DNA from: Terebella lapidaria
Taxonomy: Eukaryota; Annelida; Polychaeta; Terebellida; Terebellidae
Direction: 5' to 3'
Length of the DNA: 64,000 bases
Assembly: GCA_949152475.1 (NCBI GenBank)
Contig: OX424563.1
Location: forward strand, 38,016,120-38,080,119
Below, piece after piece: positions 47,701-61,042 of this stretch (within the stretch, counting starts at the first letter, position 1; each line of letters opens with the position of its first letter). The translations under genes and the position numbers were made by a program. A model generated the notes under the pieces. It was not told the DNA's origin. It was given only the letters and a program-made list of their open reading frames with translations, and made no database searches.

Positions 47701-49896
47701 GTCTGTGTGATCTGTGTAACTGTGTGGTCAGTGTAACTGTGTGGTCAGTGTAACTGTGCAGTCTGTGTAACTGTGTGGTCTGTGTAACTGTGTGGTCAGT
47801 GTAACTGTGTGGTCTGTGTAACTGTGGTCTGTGTAACTGTGTGGTCAGTGTGGTCTGTGTGATCTGTGTAACTGTGTGGTTTGTGTGACTGTGTTGTCTG
47901 TGTAACTGTGTGATCTGTGTAACTGTGTGGTCTGTGTGACTGTGTGGTCTGTGTCACTGTGTGGTCTGTGTCACTGTGTGGTCTGTGTAACTGTGTGGTC
48001 TGTGTAACTGTGTGGTCTGTGTGACTGTGTGGTCTGTGTGACTGTGTGACTGTGTGGTCTGTGTAACTGTGTGGTCTGTGTAACTGTGTGGTCTGTGTGA
48101 CTGTGTGGTCTGTGTAGCTGTGTGGTCTGTGTGACTGTGTGGTCTGTGTGAGTGTTGTCTGTGTAACTGTGTGGTCTGTGTAACTGTGTGGTCTGTGTGA
48201 CTCTGTGGTCTGTGTGACTGTGTGGTCTGTGTGACTGTGTGATCTGTGTAACTGTGTGGTCTGTGTAACTGTGTGGTCAGTGTAACTGTGTGGTCTGTGT
48301 AACTGTGTGGTCAGTGTGGTCTGTGTGGTCAGTGTGGTCTGTGTAATCTGTGTAACTGTGTGGTCTGTGTAACTGTGTGGTCTGTGTAACTGTGTGGTCA
48401 GTGTGGTCTGTGTGATCTGTGTAACTGTGTGGTCTGTGTGACTGTGTGATCTGTGTAACTGTGTGGTCTGTGTGACTGTGTGATCTGTGTAACTGTGTGG
48501 TCAGTGTAACTGTGTGGTCTGTGTAACTGTGTGGTCAGTGTGGTCTGTGTGGTCAGTGTGGTCTGTGTAATCTGTGTAACTGTGTGGTCTGTGTAACTGT
48601 GTGGTCAGTGTGGTCTGTGTGATCTGTGTAACTGTGTGGTCTGTGTGACTGTGTGGTCTGTGTAACTGTGTGGTCAGTGTGGTCTGTGTGATCTGTGTAA
48701 CTGTGTGGTCTGTGTAACTGTGTGGTCTGTGTGACTGTGTGGTCTGTGTAACTGTGTGGTCTGTGTGACTGTGTGATCTGTGTAACTGTGTGGTCTGTGT
48801 GACTGTGTGATCTGTGTAACTGTGTGGTCTGTGTAACTGTGTGGTCAGTGTAACTGTGTGGTCTGTGTAACTGTGGTCAGTGTGACTGTGTGGTCTGTGT
48901 GACTGTGTGATCTGTGTAACTGTGTGGTCAGTGTAACTGTGTGGTCAGTGTGACTGTGTGGTCTATGTGACTGTGTGGTCTGTGTGACTGTGTGGTCTGT
49001 GTGACTGTGTGGTCTGTGTGACTGTGTGGTCTGTGTGACTGTGTGATCTGTGTAACTGTGTGGTCAGTGTAACTGTGTGGTCAGTGTGACTGTGTGGTCT
49101 ATGTGACTGTGTGGTCTGTGTGACTGTGTGGTCTGTGTGACTGTGTGGTCTGTGTGACTGTGTGCTCTGTGTAACTGTGTGACTGTGCAGTCTGTGTAAC
49201 TGTGTGGTCAGTGTAACTGTGTGGTCAGTGTGACTGTGTGGTCTATGTGACTGTGTGGTCTGTGTGACTGTGTGGTCTGTGTGACTGTGTGGTCTGTGTA
49301 GCTGTGTGGTCTGTTTGGTCTGTGTGACTGTGTGGTCTGTGTAACTGTGTGGTCAGTGTAACTGTGTGGTCTGTGTAACTGTGTGGTCTGTGTAACTGTG
49401 TGGTCTGTGTGACTGTGTGATCTGTGTAACTGTGTGGTCAGTGTAACTGTGTGGTCAGTGTGACTGTGTGGTCTGTGTGACTGTGTGGTCTGTGTGACTG
49501 TGTGGTCTGTGTAGCTGTGTGGTCTGTGTGTTCTGTGTGACTGTGTGGTCTGTGTGACTGTGTGGTCTGTGTAACTGTGTGACTGTGCAGTCTGTGTAAC
49601 TGTGTGGTCTGTGTAACTGTGTTGTCTGTGTAACTGTGTGGTCAGTGTAACTGTGTGGTCTGTGTAACTGTGTGGTCTGTGTAACTGTGTGGTCAGTGTG
49701 GTCTGTGTGATCTGTGTAACTGTGTGGTCTGTGTAACTGTGTGGTCTGTGTGACTGTGTGATCTGTGTGGTCAGTGTAACTGTGTGGTCAGTGTGGTCTG
49801 TGTGATCTGTGTAACTGTGTGGTCTGTGTAACGGTGTGGTCTGTGTGACTGTGTGGTCTGTGTAACTGTGTGGTCTGTGTGATCTGTGTAACTGTG
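44588..49896. repeat. 5-kb higher-order block, copy 4
   Basis: This is the 9,251-bp-displaced twin of the block at 35,337-40,645, with GAGTGTTG at 46,088 and 48,150 and TTTT at 44,887. It shares every block-level peculiarity of copy 3, including AACGTGCCG near 45,323 and the short AACGG-to-TTTT join (49,832 to 49,897). Confidence 0.85.
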
Positions 49897-51480
49897 TTTT
49901 CTGTGTGATTGTGTGGTCTGTGTGACTGTGTGGCCTGTGTAACTGTGTGGCCTGTGTAACTGTGTGATCTGTGTAACTGTGTGGTCAGTGTAACTGTGTG
50001 GTCAGTGTGACTGTGTGGTCTAAGTGACTGTGTGGTCTGTGTGACTGTGTGGTCTGTGTGACTGTGTGGTCTGTGTGACTGTGTGATCTGTGTAACTGTG
50101 TGGTCAGTGTAACTTTGTGGTCAGTGTGTCTGTGTGGTCTATGTGACTGTGTGGTCTGTGTGACTGTGTGGTCTGTGTGACTGTGTGGTCTGTGTGACTG
50201 TGTGATCTGTGTAACTGTGTGGTCAGTGTAACTGTGTGGTCAGTGTGACTGTGTGGTCTATGTGACTGTGTGGTCTGTGTGACTGTGTGGTCTGTGTGAC
50301 TGTGTGGTCTGTGTAGCTGTGTGGTCTGTTTGGTCTGTGTGACTGTGTGGTCTGTGTAACTGTGTGGTCTGTGTAACTGTGTGGTCTGTGTAACTGTGTG
50401 GTCTGTGTAACTGTGTGGTCTGTGTGACTGTGTGATCTGTGTAACTGTGTGGTCAGTGTAACTGTGTGGTCAGTGTGACTGTGTGGTCTGTGTGACTGTG
50501 TGGTCTGTGTGACTGTGTGGTCTGTGTAGCTGTGTGGTCCGTTTGGTCTGTGTGACTGTGTGGTCTGTGTAACTGTGTGGTCAGTGTAGCTGTGTGGTCT
50601 GTGTGTTCTGTGTGACTGTGTGGTCTGTGTGACTGTGTGGTCTGTGTAACTGTGTGACTGTGCAGTCTGTGTAACTGTGTGGTCTGTGTAACTGTGTTGT
50701 CTGTGTAACTGTGTGGTCAGTGTAACTGTGTGGTCTGTGTAACTGTGTGGTCTGTGTAACTGTGTGGTCAGTGTGGTCTGTGTGATCTGTGTAACTGTGT
50801 GGTCTGTGTAACTGTGTGGTCTGTGTGACTGTGTGATCTGTGTGGTCAGTGTAACTGTGTGGTCAGTGTGGTCTGTGTGATCTGTGTAACTGTGTGGTCT
50901 GTGTAACGGTGTGGTCTGTGTGACTGTGTGGTCTGTGTAACTGTGTGGTCTGTGTGATCTGTGTAACTGTGTGGTCTGTGTAACTGTGTGGTCTGTGTGA
51001 CTGTGTGGTTTGTGTAACTGTGTGGTCTGTGTAACTGTGTGGTCAGTGTGGTCTGTGTGGTCAGTGTGGTCTGTGTGATCTGTGTAACTGTGTTTTCTGT
51101 GTGATTGTGTGGTCTGTGTGACTGTGTGGCCTGTGTAACTGTGTGGCCTGTGTAACTGTGTGGTCTGTGTAACTGTGTGGTCTGTGTGACTGTGTGGTCT
51201 GTGTGACTGTGTGGTCTGTGTGACTGTGTGGTCTGTGTAACTGTGTGGTCTGTGTGACTGTGTGATCTGTGTAACTGTGTGGTCAGTGTAACTGTGTGGT
51301 CAGTGTGACTGTGTGGTCTGTGTGACTGTGTGGTCTGTGTGACTGTGTGGTCTGTGTGACTGTGTGGTCTGTGTAGCTGTGTGGTCTGTGTGGTCTGTGT
51401 GACTGTGTGGTCTGTGTGACTGTGTGGTCTGTGTAACAGTGTGACTGTGCAGTCTGTGTAACTGTGTGGTCTGTGTAACT

Positions 51481-53770
51481 GTGTGGTCTGTGTAACTGTG
51501 TGGTCAGTGTAACTGTGTGGTCTGTGTACCTGTGTGGTCTGTGTAACTGTGTGGTCAGTGTGGTCTGTGTGATCTGTGTAACTGTGTTTTCTGTGTGATT
51601 GTGTGGTCTGTGTGACTGTGTGGCCTGTGTAACTGTGTGGCCTGTGTGACTGTGTGGTCTGTGTAACTGTGTGGTCTGTGTGACTGTGTGGTCTGTGTGA
51701 CTGTGTGGTCTGTGTAACTGTGTGGTCTGTGTAACTGTGTGGTCTGTGTGATTGTGTGATCTGTGTAACTGTGTGGTCAGTGTAACTGTGTGGTCAGTGT
51801 GACTGTGTGGTCTGTGTGACTGTGTGGTCTGTGTGACTGTGTGGTCTGTGTGACTGTGTGGTCTGTGTAGCTGTGTGGTCTGTGTGGTCTGTGTGACTGT
51901 GTGGTCTGTGTGACTGTGTGGTCTGTGTAACTGTGTGGTCAGTGTGGTCTGTGTGATCTGTGTAACTGTGTGGTCTGTGTGACTGAGTGGTCTGTGTGAC
52001 TGTGTGGTCTGTGTGACTGTGTGGTCTGTGTTGGTCTGTGTAACTGTGTGGTCTGTGTGACTGTGTGGTCTGTGTAGATGTGTGGTCTGTGTGGTCTGTG
52101 TGACTGTGTGGTCTGTGTGACTGTGTGGTCTGTGTAACTGTTTAACTGTGTGGTCTGTGTAACTGTGTGGTCTGTGTAACTGTGTGGTCTGTGTGACAGT
52201 GTGATCTGTGTGAATGTATGATCTGTGTAACTGTTTGGTCTGTGTGAATGTATGATCTGTGTAACTGTTTGGTCTGTGTAACTGTGTGGTCTGTGTGACT
52301 GTGTTGTCTGTGTAACTGTGTGGTCTGTGTAACTGTGTGGTCTGTGTGACTGTGTGGTCTGTGTTACTGTGTGGTCTGTGTCACTGTGTGATCTGTGTAA
52401 CTGTGTGATCTGTTTAACTGTGTGGTCTGTGTGACTGAGTGGTCTGTGTGACTGTGTGGTCTGTGTAACTGTGTGGTCAGTGTGGTCTGTGTGATCTGTG
52501 TAACTGTGTGGTCTGTGTAACTGTGTGGTCTGTGTGACTGTGTGGTCTGTGTAACTGTGTGGTCAGTGTGGTCTGTGTGATCTGTGTAACTGTGTGGTCT
52601 GTGTAACTGTGTGGTCTGTGTGACTGTGTGGTCTGTGTAACTGTGTGGTCTGTGTGACTGTGTGATCTGTGTAACTGTGTGGTCTGTGTGACTGTGTGAT
52701 CTGTGTAACTGTGTGGTCTGTGTAACTGTGTGGTCAGTGTAACTGTGTGGTCTGTGTAACTGTGTGGTCAGTGTGACTGTGTGGTCTGTGTGACTGTGTG
52801 ATCTGTGTAACTGTGTGGTCAGTGTAACTGTGTGGTCTGTGTACCTGTGTGGTCTGTGTAACTGTGTGGTCAGTGTGGTCTGTGTGATCTGTGTAACTGT
52901 GTTTTCTGTGTGATTGTGTGGTCTGTGTGACTGTGTGGCCTGTGTAACTGTGTGGCCTGTGTGACTGTGTGGTCTGTGTAACTGTGTGGTCTGTGTGACT
53001 GTGTGGTCTGTGTGACTGTGTGGTCTGTGTAACTGTGTGGTCTGTGTAACTGTGTGGTCTGTGTGATTGTGTGATCTGTGTAACTGTGTGGTCAGTGTAA
53101 CTGTGTGGTCAGTGTGACTGTGTGGTCTGTGTGACTGTGTGGTCTGTGTGACTGTGTGGTCTGTGTGACTGTGTGGTCTGTGTAGCTGTGTGGTCTGTGT
53201 GGTCTGTGTGACTGTGTGGTCTGTGTGACTGTGTGGTCTGTGTAACTGTGTGGTCAGTGTGGTCTGTGTGATCTGTGTAACTGTGTGGTCTGTGTGACTG
53301 AGTGGTCTGTGTGACTGTGTGGTCTGTGTGACTGTGTGGTCTGTGTTGGTCTGTGTAACTGTGTGGTCTGTGTGACTGTGTGGTCTGTGTAGCTGTGTGG
53401 TCTGTGTGGTCTGTGTGACTGTGTGGTCTGTGTGACTGTGTGGTCTGTGTAACTGTTTAACTGTGTGGTCTGTGTAACTGTGTGGTCTGTGTAACTGTGT
53501 GGTCTGTGTGACTGTGTGATCTGTGTGAATGTATGATCTGTGTAACTGTTTGGTCTGTGTGAATGTATGATCTGTGTAACTGTTTGGTCTGTGTAACTGT
53601 GTGACTGTGTTGTCTGTGTAACTGTGTGGTCTGTGTAACTGTGTGGTCTGTGTGACTGTGTGGTCTGTGTTACTGTGTGGTCTGTGTCACTGTGTGATCT
53701 GTGTAACTGTGTGATCTGTGTAACTGTGTGGTCTGTGTGACTGAGTGGTCTGTGTGACTGTGTGGTCTGT
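51481..53770. repeat. 1,315-bp tandem pair (third occurrence)
   Basis: GTACCTGTG near 51,527 and 52,842, TTTT at 51,587 and 52,902, and TGTGTTGGTCTG at 52,031 and about 53,346 are each 1,315 bp apart. It matches 17,715-20,000 at offset 33,766, including GTAGATGTG in the left copy and GATCTGTTTAAC near 52,405. Confidence 0.84.
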
Positions 53771-55558
53771 GTAACAGTGTGGTCTGTGTAACTGTGTGGT
53801 CAGTGTGGTCTGTGTGGTCAGTGTGGTCTATGTGATCTGTGTGACTGTGTGGTCTGTGTGACTGTGTGGTCTGTGTGACTGTGTGGCCTGTGTAACTGTG
53901 TGGCCTGTGTGACTGTGTGGTCTGTGTAACTGTGTGGTCTGTGTGACTGTGTGGTCTGTGTGACTGTGTGGTCTGTGTAACTGTGTGGTCTGTGTAACTG
54001 TGTGGTCTGTGTGACTGTGTGGTCTGTGTAACTGTGTGACTGTGTGGTCTGTGTAACTGTGTGACTGTGCAGTCTGTGTAACTGTGTGGTCTGTGTAACT
54101 GTGTGGTCTGTGTAACTGTGTGGTCAGTGTAACTGTGTGGTCTGTGTAACTGTGTGGTCTGTGTGATCTGTGTAACTGTGTGGTCTGTGTAACTGTCTGT
54201 TCAGTGTAACTGTGTGGTCTGTGTGGTCTGTGTGACTGTGTGGTCTGTGTGACTGTGTGGTCTGTGTAACTGTGTGACTGTGCAGTCTGTGTAACTGTGT
54301 GGTCTGTGTAACTGTGTGGTCTGTGTAACTGTGTGGTCAGTGTAACTGTGTGGTCTGTGTAACTGTGGTCTGTGTAACTGTGTGGTCAGTGTGGTCTGTG
54401 TGATCTGTGTAACTGTGTGTTCTGTGTAACTGTGTGGTCTGTGTAACTGTGTGATCTGTGTAACTGTGTGGTCAGTGTAACTGTGTGGTCAGTGTGGTCT
54501 GTGTGATCTGTGTAACTGTGTGGTCTGTGTAACTGTGTGGTCTGTGTGACTGTGTGGTCTGTGTCACTGTGTGGTCAGTGTGGTCTGTGTGATCTGTGTA
54601 ACTGTGTGGTCTGTGTAACTGTGTGGTCTGTGTAACTGTGTGGTCAGTGTGGTCTGTGTGATCTGTGTAACTGTGTGGTCTGTGTAACTGTGTGGTCTGT
54701 GTAACTGTGTGATCTGTGTAACTGTGTGGTCAGTGTAACTGTGTGGTCAGTGTGGTCTGTGTGATCTGTGTAACTGTGTGGTCTGTGTAACTGTGTGGTC
54801 TGTGTAACTGTGTGATCTGTGTAACTGTGTGGTCAGTGTAACTGTGTGGTCAGTGTGGTCTGTGTGATCTGTGTAACTGTGTGGTCTGTGTAACTGTGTG
54901 GTCTGTGTGAATGTGTGGTCTGTGTAACTGTGGTCAGTGTGGTCTGTGTGATCTGTGTAACTGTGTGGTTTGTGTGACTGTGTGATCTGTCTAACTGTGT
55001 GGTCTGTGTAACTGTGTGGTCTGTGTGACTGTGTGGTCTGTGTCACTGTGTGGTCTGTGTAACTGTGTGGTCAGTGTGGTCTGTGTGGTCAGTGTGGTCT
55101 GTGTGATCTGTGTAACTGTGTTTTCTGTGTGATTGTGTGGTCTGTGTGACTGTGTGGCCTGTGTAACTGTGTGGCCTGTGTGACTGTGTGGTCTGTGTAA
55201 CTGTGTGGTCTGTGTGACTGTGTGATCTGTGTAACTGTGTGGTCAGTGTAACTGTGTGGTCAGTGTGACTGTGTGGTCTGTGTGACTGTGTGGTCTGTGT
55301 GACTGTGTGGTCTGTGTGACTGTGTGGTCTGTGTAGCTGTGTGGTCTGTGTGGTCTGTGTGACTGTGTGGTCTGTGTGACTGTGTGGTCTGTGTCACTGT
55401 GTAACTGTGTGGTCTGTGTAACTGTGTGGTCTGTGTAACTGTGTGGTCTGTGTGACTGTGTGGTCAGTGTAACTGTGTGGTCTGTGTAACTGTGTGGTCT
55501 GTGTAACTGTGTGGTCAGTGTGGTCTGTGTGATCTGTGTAACTGTGTGGTCTGTGTAA
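53770..55558. repeat. array segment with CTGTTCAG at 54,197
   Basis: Counterpart of 20,000-21,589. It keeps the 203 bp, with a GTGCAG variant near 54,068, that are absent near 20,175. It shares with the 20-kb copy, but not with the 33-kb copy, a TGTGTTCTG variant (54,418; 20,450) and a 2-bp loss giving AACTGTGGTCAG (near 54,930; near 20,961). Confidence 0.8.
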
Positions 55559-58500
55559 CTGTGTGGTCTGTGTAACTGTGTGATCTGTGTAACTGTATGG
55601 TCAGTGTAACTGTGTGGTCAGTGTGGTCTGTGTGATCTGTGTAACTGTGTGGTCTGTGTAACTGTGTGGTCTGTGTGAATGTGTGGTCTGTGTTACTGTG
55701 TGGTCAGTGTGGTCTGTGTGATCTGTGTAACTGTGTGGTCTGTGTAACTGTGTGGTCTGTGTGACTGTGTGGTCTGTGTCACTGTGTGGTCTGTGTAACT
55801 GTGTGGTCAGTGTGGTCTGTGTGGTCAGTGTGGTCTGTGTGATCTGTGTAACTGTGTTTTCTGTGTGATTGTGTGGTCTGTGTGACTGTGTGGCCTGTGT
55901 AACTGTGTGGCCTGTGTGACTGTGTGGTCTGTGTGACTGTGTGGTCTGTGTGACTGTGTGGTCTGTGTAACTGTGTGGTCTGTGTAACTGTGTGGTCTGT
56001 GTGACTGTGTGATCTGTGTAACTGTGTGGTCAGTGTAACTGTGTGGTCAGTGTTACTGTGTGGTCTGTGTGACTGTGTGGTCTGTGTGATTGTGTGGTCT
56101 GTGTGACTGTGTGGTCTGTGTAGCTGTGTGGTCTGTGTGGTCTGTGTGACTGAGTGGTCTGTGTGACTGTGTGGTCTGTGTGACTGTGTGGTCTGTGTGA
56201 CTGTGTGGTCTGTGTTGGTCTGTGTAACTGTGTGGTCTGTGTGGTCTGTGTGACTGTGTGGTCTGTGTAACTGTGTGGTCTGTGTAACTGTTTAACTGTG
56301 TCGTCTGTGTAACTGTGTGGTCTGTGTAACTGTGTGGTATGTGTGACTGTGTGATCTGTGTGAATGTATGATCTGTGTAGCTGTTTGGTCTGTGTAACTG
56401 TGTGGTCTGTGTGACTGTGTGGTCTGTGTGACTGTGTTGTCTGTGTAACTGTGTGGTCTGTGTAACTGTGTGGTCTGTGTAACTGTGTGGTCTGTGTGAC
56501 TGTGATCTGTGTGAATGTATGATCTGTGTAACTGTTTGGTCTGTGTAACTGTGTGGTCTGTGTGACTGTGTTGTCTGTGTAACTGTGTGGTCTGTGTAAC
56601 TGTGTGGTCTGTGTGACTGTGTGGTCTGTGTGACTGTGTGGTCTGTGTAATTGTGTGGTCAGTGTGGTCTGTGTGATCTGTGTAACTGTGTGGTTTGTGT
56701 GACTGTGTTGTCTGTGTAACTGTGTGATCTGTGTAACTGTGTGGTCTGTGTGACTGTGTGGTCTGTGTCACTGTGTGGTCTGTGTCACTGTGTGGTCTGT
56801 GTAACTGTGTGGTCAGTGTGGTCTGTGTAACTGTGTGATCTGTGTAACTGTGTGGTCAGTGTGGTCTATGTGATCTGTGTAACTGTGTGGTCTGTGTAAC
56901 TGTGTGGTCTGTGTAACTGTGTGGTCTGTGTGACTGTGTGGTCTGTGTGACTGTGTGACTGTGTGGTCTGTGTAACTGTGTGGTCTGTGTAACTGTGTGG
57001 TCTGTGTGACTGTGTGGTCTGTGTAGCTGTGTGGTCTGTGTGACTGTGTGGTCTGTGTGAGTGTTGTCTGTGTAACTGTGTGGTCTGTGTAACTGTGTGG
57101 TCTGTGTGACTCTGTGGTCTGTGTGACTGTGTGGTCTGTGTGACTGTGTGATCTGTGTAACTGTGTGGTCTGTGTAACTGTGTGGTCAGTGTAACTGTGT
57201 GGTCTGTGTAACTGTGTGGTCAGTGTGGTCTGTGTGGTCAGTGTGGTCTGTGTAATCTGTGTAACTGTGTGGTCTGTGTGGTCTGTGTAACTGTGTGGTC
57301 AGTGTGGTCTGTGTGATCTGTGTAACTGTGTGGTCTGTGTGACTGTGTGATCTGTGTAACTGTGTGGTCTGTGTGACTGTGTGATCTGTGTAACTGTGTG
57401 GTCAGTGTAACTGTGTGGTCTGTGTAACTGTGTGGTCAGTGTGGTCTGTGTGGTCAGTGTGGTCTGTGTAATCTGTGTAACTGTGTGGTCTGTGTAACTG
57501 TGTGGTCAGTGTGGTCTGTGTGATCTGTGTAACTGTGTGGTCTGTGTAACTGTGTGGTCTGTGTGACTGTGTGGTCTGTGTAACTGTGTGGTCAGTGTGG
57601 TCTGTGTGATCTGTGTAACTGTGTGGTCTGTGTAACTGTGTGGTCTGTGTGACTGTGTGGTCTGTGTAACTGTGTGGTCTGTGTGACTGTGTGATCTGTG
57701 TAACTGTGTGGTCTGTGTGACTGTGTGATCTGTGTAACTGTGTGGTCTGTGTAACTGTGTGGTCAGTGTAACTGTGTGGTCTGTGTAACTGTGGTCAGTG
57801 TGACTGTGTGGTATGTGTGACTGTGTGATCTGTGTAACTGTGTGGTCAGTGTAACTGTGTGGTCAGTGTGACTGTGTGGTCTATGTGACTGTGTGGTCTG
57901 TGTGACTGTGTGGTCTGTGTGACTGTGTGGTCTGTGTGACTGTGTGATCTGTGTAACTGTGTGGTCAGTGTAACTGTGTGGTCAGTGTGACTGTGTGGTC
58001 TATGTGACTGTGTGGTCTGTGTGACTGTGTGGTCTGTGTGACTGTGTGGTCTGTGTGACTGTGTGCTCTGTGTAACTGTGTGGTCAGTGTAACTGTGTGG
58101 TCAGTGTGACTGTGTGGTCTATGTGACTGTGTGGTCTGTGTGACTGTGTGGTCTGTGTGACTGTGTGGTCTGTGTAGCTGTGTGGTCTGTTTGGTCTGTG
58201 TGACTGTGTGGTCTGTGTAACTGTGTGGTCAGTGTAACTGTGTGGTCTGTGTAACTGTGTGGTCTGTGTAACTGTGTGGTCTGTGTGACTGTGTGATCTG
58301 TGTAACTGTGTGGTCAGTGTAACTGTGTGGTCAGTGTGACTGTGTGGTCTGTGTGACTGTGTGGTCTGTGTGACTGTGTGGTCTGTGTAGCTGTGTGGTC
58401 TGTGTGTTCTGTGTGACTGTGTGGTCTGTGTGACTGTGTGGTCTGTGTAACTGTGTGACTGTGCAGTCTGTGTAACTGTGTGGTCAGTGTAACTGTGTGG

Positions 58501-61042
58501 TCTGTGTAACTGTGTGGTCTGTGTAACTGTGTGGTCAGTGTGGTCTGTGTGATCTGTGTAACTGTGTGGTCTGTGTAACTGTGTGGTCTGTGTGACTGTG
58601 TGATCTGTGTGGTCAGTGTAACTGTGTGGTCAGTGTGGTCTGTGTGATCTGTGTAACTGTGTGGTCAGTGTAACTGTGTGGTCAGTGTAACTGTGCAGTC
58701 TGTGTAACTGTGTGGTCTGTGTAACTGTGTGGTCAGTGTAACTGTGTGGTCTGTGTAACTGTGGTCTGTGTAACTGTGTGGTCAGTGTGGTCTGTGTGAT
58801 CTGTGTAACTGTGTGGTTTGTGTGACTGTGTTGTCTGTGTAACTGTGTGATCTGTGTAACTGTGTGGTCTGTGTGACTGTGTGGTCTGTGTCACTGTGTG
58901 GTCTGTGTCACTGTGTGGTCTGTGTAACTGTGTGGTCAGTGTGGTCTGTGTAACTGTGTGATCTGTGTAACTGTGTGGTCAGTGTGGTCTATGTGATCTG
59001 TGTAACTGTGTGGTCTGTGTAACTGTGTGGTCTGTGTAACTGTGTGGTCTGTGTGACTGTGTGGTCTGTGTGACTGTGTGGTCTGTGTAACTGTGTGGTC
59101 TGTGTAACTGTGTGGTCTGTGTGACTGTGTGGTCTGTGTAGCTGTGTGGTCTGTGTGACTGTGTGGTCTGTGTGAGTGTTGTCTGTGTAACTGTGTGGTC
59201 TGTGTAACTGTGTGGTCTGTGTGACTCTGTGGTCTGTGTGACTGTGTGGTCTGTGTGACTGTGTGATCTGTGTAACTGTGTGGTCTGTGTAACTGTGTGG
59301 TCAGTGTAACTGTGTGGTCTGTGTAACTGTGTGGTCAGTGTGGTCTGTGTGGTCTGTGTAATCTGTGTAACTGTGTGGTCTGTGTAACTGTGTGGTCTGT
59401 GTAACTGTGTGGTCAGTGTGGTCTGTGTGATCTGTGTAACTGTGTGGTCTGTGTGACTGTGTGATCTGTGTAACTGTGTGGTCTGTGTGACTGTGTGATC
59501 TGTGTAACTGTGTGGTCAGTGTAACTGTGTGGTCTGTGTAACTGTGTGGTCAGTGTGGTCTGTGTGGTCAGTGTGGTCTGTGTAATCTGTGTAACTGTGT
59601 GGTCTGTGTAACTGTGTGGTCAGTGTGGTCTGTGTGATCTGTGTAACTGTGTGGTCTGTGTAACTGTGTGGTCTGTGTGACTGTGTGGTCTGTGTAACTG
59701 TGTGGTCAGTGTGGTCTGTGTGATCTGTGTAACTGTGTGGTCTGTGTAACTGTGTGGTCTGTGTGACTGTGTGGTCTGTGTAACTGTGTGGTCTGTGTGA
59801 CTGTGTGATCTGTGTAACTGTGTGGTCTGTGTGACTGTGTGATCTGTGTAACTGTGTGGTCTGTGTAACTGTGTGGTCAGTGTAACTGTGTGGTCTGTGT
59901 AACTGTGGTCAGTGTGACTGTGTGGTCTGTGTGACTGTGTGATCTGTGTAACTGTGTGGTCAGTGTAACTGTGTGGTCAGTGTGACTGTGTGGTCTATGT
60001 GACTGTGTGGTCTGTGTGACTGTGTGGTCTGTGTGACTGTGTGGTCTGTGTGACTGTGTGATCTGTGTAACTGTGTGGTCAGTGTAACTGTGTGGTCAGT
60101 GTGACTGTGTGGTCTATGTGACTGTGTGGTCTGTGTGACTGTGTGGTCTGTGTGACTGTGTGGTCTGTGTGACTGTGTGCTCTGTGTAACTGTGTGACTG
60201 TGCAGTCTGTGTAACTGTGTGGTCAGTGTAACTGTGTGGTCAGTGTGACTGTGTGGTCTATGTGACTGTGTGGTCTGTGTGACTGTGTGGTCTGTGTGAC
60301 TGTGTGGTCTGTGTAGCTGTGTGGTCTGTTTGGTCTGTGTGACTGTGTGGTCTGTGTAACTGTGTGGTCAGTGTAACTGTGTGGTCTGTGTAACTGTGTG
60401 GTCTGTGTAACTGTGTGGTCTGTGTGACTGTGTGATCTGTGTAACTGTGTGGTCAGTGTAACTGTGTGGTCAGTGTGACTGTGTGGTCTGTGTGACTGTG
60501 TGGTCTGTGTGACTGTGTGGTCTGTGTAGCTGTGTGGTCTGTGTGTTCTGTGTGACTGTGTGGTCTGTGTGACTGTGTGGTCTGTGTAACTGTGTGACTG
60601 TGCAGTCTGTGTAACTGTGTGGTCTGTGTAACTGTGTTGTCTGTGTAACTGTGTGGTCAGTGTAACTGTGTGGTCTGTGTAACTGTGTGGTCTGTGTAAC
60701 TGTGTGGTCAGTGTGGTCTGTGTGATCTGTGTAACTGTGTGGTCTGTGTAACTGTGTGGTCTGTGTGACTGTGTGATCTGTGTGGTCAGTGTAACTGTGT
60801 GGTCAGTGTGGTCTGTGTGATCTGTGTAACTGTGTGGTCTGTGTAACGGTGTGGTCTGTGTGACTGTGTGGTCTGTGTAACTGTGTGGTCTGTGTGATCT
60901 GTGTAACTGTGTGGTCTGTGTAACTGTGTGGTCTGTGTGACTGTGTGGTCTGTGTAACTGTGTGGTCTGTGTAACTGTGTGGTCAGTGTGGTCTGTGTGG
61001 TCAGTGTGGTCAGTGTGGTCTGTGTGATCTGTGTAACTGTGT
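55558..61042. repeat. 5-kb higher-order block, copy 5
   Basis: This block matches 21,589-27,064 at offset 33,969: TTTT 55,857 against 21,888, GAGTGTTG at 57,059 and 59,174 (2,115 bp apart, as in copy 2) and TGTCGTCTG at 56,302. One extra GGTCAGTGT near 61,005 makes it 9 bp longer between TTTT landmarks (5,185 versus 5,176). Confidence 0.86.

Larger units (their letters stand above)
42811..52061. repeat. 9,251-bp higher-order unit, copy 2
   Basis: This is the right copy of the 9,251-bp duplication. The left junction is near 42,806-42,811: upstream it reads as copy 1's end, downstream as the sequence that follows CTGTTCAG at 33,560. In the places compared I found one base difference, A at 41,119 against T at 50,370 (GGTCAGTGT versus GGTCTGTGT). 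Such similarity marks it as the youngest large duplication in the window, or alternatively an assembly over-expansion. Confidence 0.92.

Noticed and set aside
33560..52061. Calling the 9,251-bp duplication an assembly error
   Set aside because: Kept as a possibility only: the copies differ at 41,119/50,370, which argues for two real copies, but read data are needed to settle it.
1747..56771. Fifteen minus-strand open frames of 71-246 codons with a Thr/His/Ser-rich 17-residue cycle
   Set aside because: They start at GTG rather than ATG, occur in all registers because of the 17-bp period, end only at chance variant units, and have no independent composition, domain or start context. They are by-products of the repeat.
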